DNA of 49,461 nucleotides from Bacteroidia bacterium (GTDB lineage Bacteria > Bacteroidota > Bacteroidia > CAILMK01 > JBBDIG01). Shown piece by piece: positions 44,811-49,461 of this stretch. Position 1 is the first letter of the stretch; the number at the start of each line of letters is the position of its first letter. The position numbers and the translations under genes were made by a program. The notes beneath the pieces were generated by a model, which ran no database searches, was not told the origin of the DNA, and was given only the letters and a program-made list of their open reading frames with translations. The DNA lies in assembly GCA_040880525.1 (NCBI GenBank), contig JBBDIG010000007.1, forward strand, positions 1 through 49,461, given 5' to 3'.

Positions 44811-45803
44811 ATGGCAGACCAACAATTTTCAAATTATGACCGGGAGGATGTGAACAGGCTGGTGCGCAAGTACCTGAAACCTGCTATCACCATCATCCTT
44901 ATACTGGTGCTCCTGTTCAGCACCATTTTCCAGGTAGAGCCTGAAGAAGTAGGCGTGATAACTCGTTTCGGAGCATTTGACCGCACCGTAGAATCAGGGC
45001 TGAATTTCAAGCTTCCCTTTATTGAAGATGTACAAAAGGTGGCAGTAGAACGCCAGCAAAAGCAGGAGTTCGGATTCAGGACAACAGGCGCAGATGTTCG
45101 TTCCTCCTATACGCGGGAAGGCAGCCGGGACGAATCCCTGATGCTGACGGGCGACCTGAACCTGGCAGATGTGGAATGGGTGGTGCAGTACCGAATCAGC
45201 GATCCTTATCAATACCTCTTTAAGGTACGGAATCCTGAAAGTACGCTGCATGATATTTCTGAAGCTTCCATGCGGCAAATCGTGGGAGACCGCACCGTGA
45301 ACGAGGTATTGACCGTGGGCCGTACAGAAGTATCGGCAGAGGTACAGATACTGATGCAAACCCTCTGCGATGAATACATGCTGGGCCTGAAAATAGAGCA
45401 GGTTGTATTGCAGGATGTGAACCCGCCTGAACCGGTTAAAAATGCATTCAATGCCGTAAACCAGGCCCAGCAGGAAAAGGAAACGCTGATAAACCAGGCA
45501 AAATCCGAATACAATAAAGTAATTCCAAAGGCAAGCGGACAAGCGGAAGAAACGATTCAAAAAGCGGAAGGCTATGCCACGGAACGCGTAAATAACGCAC
45601 AGGGCGAAGTGGCCCGGTTCAACGATCTGTATGCTGAATATATGAAAGCTCCGGAGGTTACCAAACGAAGGATCTACCTGGAAACCCTGGCGGAGGCCCT
45701 GCCTAAACTCGGCAACCGCATCATCCTGGATGAGGATGGCGAAAATGTGTTTCCGCTTTTGCAAATGCAGATGAAGGGAAAAACATTAAATTCAGTTGAA
45801 TAA
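44811..45803 (+). CDS. hflK: HflK, SPFH-domain modulator of FtsH
   Basis: The 330-residue protein has a single N-terminal membrane anchor (about 25-43) and then an SPFH/band-7 domain (VEPEEVGVITRFGAFDRTVESG). A long coiled coil follows (FNAVNQAQQEKETLINQAKSEYNKV). This is the HflK layout. HflK and HflC form a large cage around the FtsH protease in the membrane and limit its access to substrates. It is followed 35 bp later by hflC, so the two are one operon. Confidence 0.93.
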   Translation: MADQQFSNYDREDVNRLVRKYLKPAITIILILVLLFSTIFQVEPEEVGVITRFGAFDRTVESGLNFKLPFIEDVQKVAVERQQKQEFGFRTTGADVRSSYTREGSRDESLMLTGDLNLADVEWVVQYRISDPYQYLFKVRNPESTLHDISEASMRQIVGDRTVNEVLTVGRTEVSAEVQILMQTLCDEYMLGLKIEQVVLQDVNPPEPVKNAFNAVNQAQQEKETLINQAKSEYNKVIPKASGQAEETIQKAEGYATERVNNAQGEVARFNDLYAEYMKAPEVTKRRIYLETLAEALPKLGNRIILDEDGENVFPLLQMQMKGKTLNSVE

Positions 45804-45838
45804 TTAAAATTAAGAATTAAATTTTTAAACCAATCGAA

Positions 45839-46783
45839 ATGAATACGAAGAAAATAATTTTTGGAGCCGTCATAGCCCTCGTCATTTTTATCCTGGCGAT
45901 GCAAACGTTTTATGTTGTAAATGAAGAGGAGCAGGCCGTGATTACTCAGTTTGGCAGACCCGTAGGCGAAGCCATTACTTCACCGGGAGTACAGGTTAAA
46001 ATTCCCTTTATTCAAAAAGTAAATTATTTTGACAAGCGATTTTTAGAATGGGACGGGGACCCGAACCAGGTGCCTACAAAAGACAAAAAGTTCATTTTTG
46101 TGGATAGTTATGCCCGCTGGCAAATTGTGGATCCTCTTCAGTTCTTTAAGCGCCTGACGAATGAGCGGGGCGCACAATCACGGCTGGATGATATACTTGA
46201 CGGAGAAACGCGGGACTTCATCGCCAATCATTATCTGGAAGAAGCTGTCCGGTCGAGCAACAGGGAGCCGCTGGAAGCCGGGGCCATCAGTGAAATCATC
46301 GAGGATAGCCTGCCCGATATTTCGGTGGGCCGCCAGAAAATTCAGAATATGATTCAGGAAGCAGCCAATGCTGAAGCGGCTGATCTTGGCATCCGCATCC
46401 TGGATTTTCATTTTAAGCGCATGAATTATGTGGAAGAAGTGCAAATGCAGGTGTATGAACGAATGAAAAGCGAGCGATACCGCATAGCCGAGAAATTCCG
46501 GTCAGAAGGCCAGGGCGAGGCTTCGCGCATTAATGGCGAAAAGGAACGGGAACTGAAAACTATCCAGTCTGAAGCATTTAAAGAAGCACAAACAATCATG
46601 GGCCAGGCTGATGCAAAAGCTGCCAACATTTACGCCAGCGCCTACAATCAGAGTGCAAGCGCCCGTGAACTCTACAGCTTTTTAAAATCAATGGAAACCT
46701 TTAACACGACTTTTGATAAGGAAACCAATTTAATTATTTCTACTGATAGTGAATTATTTAAATATTTAAAGCAAATGCAATAG
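45839..46783 (+). CDS. hflC: HflC, SPFH-domain modulator of FtsH
   Basis: The 314-residue protein has an N-terminal anchor (about 7-25) and an SPFH domain (VNEEEQAVITQFGRPVG, PGVQVKIPFIQKV). HflC-typical stretches are KDKKFIFVDSYARWQI and GIRILDFHFKRMNYVEEV. A coiled coil rich in Glu, Arg and Ala follows (EGQGEASRINGEKERELK). It is the partner of HflK in the FtsH-regulating complex. The ATG lies 35 bp after the hflK stop. Confidence 0.94.
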   Translation: MNTKKIIFGAVIALVIFILAMQTFYVVNEEEQAVITQFGRPVGEAITSPGVQVKIPFIQKVNYFDKRFLEWDGDPNQVPTKDKKFIFVDSYARWQIVDPLQFFKRLTNERGAQSRLDDILDGETRDFIANHYLEEAVRSSNREPLEAGAISEIIEDSLPDISVGRQKIQNMIQEAANAEAADLGIRILDFHFKRMNYVEEVQMQVYERMKSERYRIAEKFRSEGQGEASRINGEKERELKTIQSEAFKEAQTIMGQADAKAANIYASAYNQSASARELYSFLKSMETFNTTFDKETNLIISTDSELFKYLKQMQ

Positions 46784-46868
46784 AAAGGGGATTTTTTAAA
46801 ATGTGGGGTTTTACAATAATTTCCGTTTCCATTGCATAAAAGTTACCGGGCTTTTAAATATTTGATAA

Positions 46869-47837
46869 ATGCCACCAGCGCCCCTGATCTCCATCCTGAT
46901 GCCGGTGAAAAATGCCGGGAAATATTTACAGGAGACACTGGATTCCATTGCGGGGCAGACATGGAAGCACTGGGAATTAATTGCCATTGATGATGGAAGC
47001 GATGACGACAGCCGTGAAATTCTTTCGGCTTTTCAAAGCTGCAACCCCAGGGTGCGGTGGTTTCAGAACTCCGGCTCGGGCATCATCCCGGCTCTGAACC
47101 TGGCGTGGCAGAAAAGCATCGGATCCTTCATTACCCGAATGGATGCCGATGACCTGATGCCGCCAGAAAAGCTCCGCATCATGCTCCAGGCAGTTGAACA
47201 GAATCCCGGAGCCGTGGTGACAGGCCATGTGCAATACTTTTCCGGCAGCGGCCTTGTCAGCGATGGTTACATAAAGTATGCACAGTGGCTGAACCACCGG
47301 GTGGATCTTGCCGACCACTGGCAGTGCGTTTTCCGCGAATGTGTGATCGCCTCGCCCAACTGGCTTATTTCACGCAGGGATTTGCAGCAAACCGGAGCCT
47401 TTCACGGGCTTCATTATCCTGAAGATTATGATCTCATATTTCGTTGGTACCGGCATAAACTCCCTGTAGTTGGAATTCCTGCCATTACCCATCTTTGGCG
47501 CGAACATCCTGACCGCACCTCCCGCACATCACACTTTTACAGCCAGGAAGCTTTCTTCAGGCTGAAGGCAAAATGGTTTCTTAAATTGGACTATGATCCT
47601 GAAAGGCCTTTGCTCATTTTAGGCGAAGGCCGGAAAAATCAGTTGATCCAGCGAAACCTGATTAAACACCGAGTCCCGTTCAGCGTCATCACCAAAACCG
47701 GCATTGGCCGGTTAAAGCAAATCCTTAACCCACAAATACTGGTGGCCGTTTACCCGCCAAAACCTGCCCGGGAGGAGATAGAAAAATTATTCGAAAAACT
47801 AAATCTGGAACACGGCCGGCACTACTGGTGGTGGTGA
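46869..47837 (+). CDS. Family 2 glycosyltransferase with C-terminal extension
   Basis: The 322-residue protein has a GT-A fold: ISILMPVKNAGKYLQETLDSIAGQ at the start, IAIDDGSDD (39-46) for the nucleotide, and the DxD-type metal site TRMDADDLMPP (91-95 MDADD). The acceptor-side stretch is YPEDYDLIFRWYR. The last 80 residues form a second small Rossmann-like unit (LLILGEGRKNQLIQRNL) and end in Trp-Trp-Trp. No membrane segment is seen. It transfers a sugar to an unknown acceptor, perhaps cell-surface glycan. No partner glycan genes are adjacent. Confidence 0.88.
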   Translation: MPPAPLISILMPVKNAGKYLQETLDSIAGQTWKHWELIAIDDGSDDDSREILSAFQSCNPRVRWFQNSGSGIIPALNLAWQKSIGSFITRMDADDLMPPEKLRIMLQAVEQNPGAVVTGHVQYFSGSGLVSDGYIKYAQWLNHRVDLADHWQCVFRECVIASPNWLISRRDLQQTGAFHGLHYPEDYDLIFRWYRHKLPVVGIPAITHLWREHPDRTSRTSHFYSQEAFFRLKAKWFLKLDYDPERPLLILGEGRKNQLIQRNLIKHRVPFSVITKTGIGRLKQILNPQILVAVYPPKPAREEIEKLFEKLNLEHGRHYWWW

Positions 47838-47910
47838 TGAGTTCGTATCTGTAACCAACGAATCCTTTGATCTTTCTCCCTTAAAATACACTGCGGAAAA
47901 ATAAAAAAGG

Positions 47911-47926
47911 CCGGGATTCATCCTGG
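47911..47926 (+). terminator. Weak terminator candidate after the glycosyltransferase gene
   Basis: CCGGGAT and ATCCTGG can pair with one G-U wobble across a 2-nt loop, after an A-run and followed by TTTC. The tight loop and short T-run make it a weak candidate. Confidence 0.3.
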
Positions 47927-47984
47927 TTTCCCAAAAGCTGATATTTGAATAATTGCAACCATAGTTTTTATTTAAATTTTGACC

Positions 47985-49040
47985 ATGAAAATGTTAATGC
48001 TTTGTCTCGCCAGCGTGGTTTTTATCACCTGTACGCACCGGCCCCGATCCGAAAACTCCATAAACCGCATCATTAGCTCCATTGATACTTTTCCGGTTCC
48101 AAGCAGCGTGCGGGCACTTCAGGTGGTGGATGAACGGACGATCTGGTTTGCCGGATCGAACGGGGTCTATGGATATACGGAAAATGGCGGAAGATCGTGG
48201 CAGATTGACAGCATCCCGGGAGATTCCATTGCACCGCACTTCCGCTCAGTAGCCGTAACCGCAGATGCCGTTTTCATGCTTTGCATTGGCTCGCCCGCAA
48301 TTGTTTATAAGTCCGGAGACAAAGGAAATACCTGGCGCACCGTTTACCGCGAAAACCATCCGGATGCGTTTTACAACTCCATGAAATTCTGGAACGACCA
48401 GGAAGGCATCGCAATGGGCGATCCTACTGATGGCTGTCTCTCCATTCTCATTACAAATGACGGAGGTGAAACCTGGCGAAAACTACCTTGCAGCCAGTTG
48501 CCCGCCACAGCAGAAGGAGAAGCGGCTTTTGCCGCCAGCAATTCCAACATAGCACTTTCCGGCTCCCATGCCTGGGTTGTTACGGGAGGTGCTAAAGCGC
48601 GGATATTTCATACGCCAGATAAGGGACAAACATGGGCGGTGTACGAAACGCCCATCGCACAAGGCGGAAAAATGACCGGGATTTTCAGCACAGATTTCTA
48701 CGATGAAAATAACGGGATAATCTTTGGCGGCAACTGGGAAGCACAACAGGAAAATGCCCGAAACAAAGCCATCACGCAGGATGGTGGTCGCACATGGAAA
48801 CTTGTGGCAGATGGAAGCGAACCCGGATACCGTTCCTGCGTCAAATATATTCCGGGAGGTAATGGCAGGGAATTGATCGCGGTAGGTACGCCCGGAATTT
48901 CTTATTCAGGAAATGGCGGACAAAGCTGGAAAGAATTAAGCGCTGAAAGCTTCTACGCAATTGATTTTTCAAAGGATGGCAAAATCGCCTGGGTAGCCGG
49001 CAACAATAAAATTGGAAAGATCACCTGGAGCTCTAATTGA
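47985..49040 (+). CDS. Lipoprotein with YCF48/Asp-box propeller
   Basis: The 351-residue protein has a lipobox (VVFITC, cysteine at about residue 16). A propeller marked by six Asp-box-like motifs of the type T/S-x-(D/N)-x-G-x-x-W follows: TENGGRSW, SGDKGNTW, TNDGGETW, TPDKGQTW, TQDGGRTW and SGNGGQSW. Such YCF48/BNR propellers are common in Bacteroidota lipoproteins, often annotated as oxidoreductases without evidence. No enzyme site is visible. It probably binds a protein or glycan at the outer membrane. ATG 47985 is preferred to the TTG two codons earlier. Confidence 0.85.
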   Translation: MKMLMLCLASVVFITCTHRPRSENSINRIISSIDTFPVPSSVRALQVVDERTIWFAGSNGVYGYTENGGRSWQIDSIPGDSIAPHFRSVAVTADAVFMLCIGSPAIVYKSGDKGNTWRTVYRENHPDAFYNSMKFWNDQEGIAMGDPTDGCLSILITNDGGETWRKLPCSQLPATAEGEAAFAASNSNIALSGSHAWVVTGGAKARIFHTPDKGQTWAVYETPIAQGGKMTGIFSTDFYDENNGIIFGGNWEAQQENARNKAITQDGGRTWKLVADGSEPGYRSCVKYIPGGNGRELIAVGTPGISYSGNGGQSWKELSAESFYAIDFSKDGKIAWVAGNNKIGKITWSSN

Positions 49041-49074
49041 AAGGGCATCCAGGTAATATCCGGCAACCCAATCC

Positions 49075-49461
49075 CTACTCCACCACCGTCACAGTCCCCA
49101 CCTCCCTCAGCACCTCACCATCAAAACCATTCACGGTGATGCGATAGAGGTAGACGCCAGACGGAGCGTTTGCGCCATTCCAGGGTTGGGAGGATTCGGT
49201 GGTGTAGATGAGTTCTCCCCAGCGGTTGAAGATTCGCATGGAGTAGGACTTGATCCAGGCGCCAGCGGGGCCGAAGCTGTCGTTGATGCCGTCTGCCTGG
49301 CCGGGCGAGAAGGCGTTGGGTATCCACAGTTTGGGGGCCTGGCGGGTGCAAACTACGATGGATTTGCTGCGGGCGAGGCTGTCGGAGCGGTGGGCGATGA
49401 CCTGATAGCAGAAGGCAGGCAGGTCTTCCGGCAGGTCGCTGTCGGTAAAGCTGAGGCCGGT
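49075..49461 (-). CDS. C-terminal part of a T9SS type B (CHU_C) protein, cut by the window edge
   Basis: The open frame enters from the right edge and ends at TAG (49077-49075), giving 128 residues. It starts inside an Ig/Fn3-like domain (DLPAFCYQVIAHRSD, SKSIVVCTRQ). It then shows the type B sorting domain (LWIPNAFSPGQADGINDSF, MRIFNRWGELIYTT, GVYLYRITVNG, GTVTVVE). It has no start codon in the window, so gene-start-based frames miss it. It is exported by the T9SS and probably surface-linked. The gene is transcribed towards the lipoprotein gene, with a 34-bp gap between the stops. Confidence 0.92.
   Translation of the reverse strand, partial: TGLSFTDSDLPEDLPAFCYQVIAHRSDSLARSKSIVVCTRQAPKLWIPNAFSPGQADGINDSFGPAGAWIKSYSMRIFNRWGELIYTTESSQPWNGANAPSGVYLYRITVNGFDGEVLREVGTVTVVE

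Noticed and set aside
49121-49351. 76-codon minus-strand frame rich in Arg, His and Pro
   Set aside because: It is a shifted frame of the T9SS type B gene that runs off the right edge, which has clear domain motifs in the other frame.

Overview
The window comes from a member of the phylum Bacteroidota. Several secreted proteins end in type IX secretion system (T9SS) sorting domains of type A or type B. A PorZ-like T9SS component is present, outer-membrane receptors and lipoproteins are numerous, and the few promoter-like sites fit the phylum's TAnnTTTG -7 element. The class cannot be fixed from this stretch. No tRNA, rRNA, transposase or integrase was recognised.

Positions 1-3.8 kb are a long CRISPR array: 56 identical 29-nt repeats, two variant repeats at the right end, and 34-37 nt spacers. 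The repeat ends in ATTGAAAT and the degenerate repeats lie on the right, so the array should be transcribed left to right with its leader at or beyond the left edge. No cas gene is visible. Two spacers, about 0.9 kb apart, overlap by 22 nt on opposite strands, which indicates repeated sampling of one target.

Positions 4-12 kb hold a T9SS type A cargo protein, a cupin protein, a DUF3883 (PD-(D/E)XK-like) nuclease candidate, a T9SS type B cargo protein, a solute-binding lipoprotein overlapping a divergent CDF transporter gene, and a single-domain response regulator. The mRNA leader of the lipoprotein/CDF pair could fold so that its start codon is paired.

Positions 12-20 kb carry prfC, a small membrane protein, a propeller lipoprotein, a methyltransferase, a chained yjbQ-like/lipoprotein/terC cluster, a diheme cytochrome c and a NarL-type regulator. 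Positions 20-25 kb carry a compact porin / PstS-like protein / membrane adenylate cyclase operon, which looks like an envelope-to-cAMP sensing module, and a mercuric-reductase-like flavoprotein.

Positions 25-37 kb carry recO and porZ two bases apart, a 7-nt tandem repeat, a dead fragment of a T9SS sorting domain, a VapC-type toxin with its antitoxin, and two tandem 1.25-kilo-residue T9SS proteins. The two large genes share about 1.1 kb of apparently identical DNA inside otherwise diverged sequence, which points to gene conversion or a recent partial duplication.

Positions 37-49.5 kb are mostly core functions: pcm, an SxtJ-like membrane protein, a TrkA/KtrA-type K+ channel regulator, uridine kinase, a small Rho_N-like protein, cytidine deaminase, an outer-membrane beta-barrel receptor, hflK and hflC, a family 2 glycosyltransferase, and an Asp-box propeller lipoprotein. 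A T9SS type B protein is cut by the right edge.
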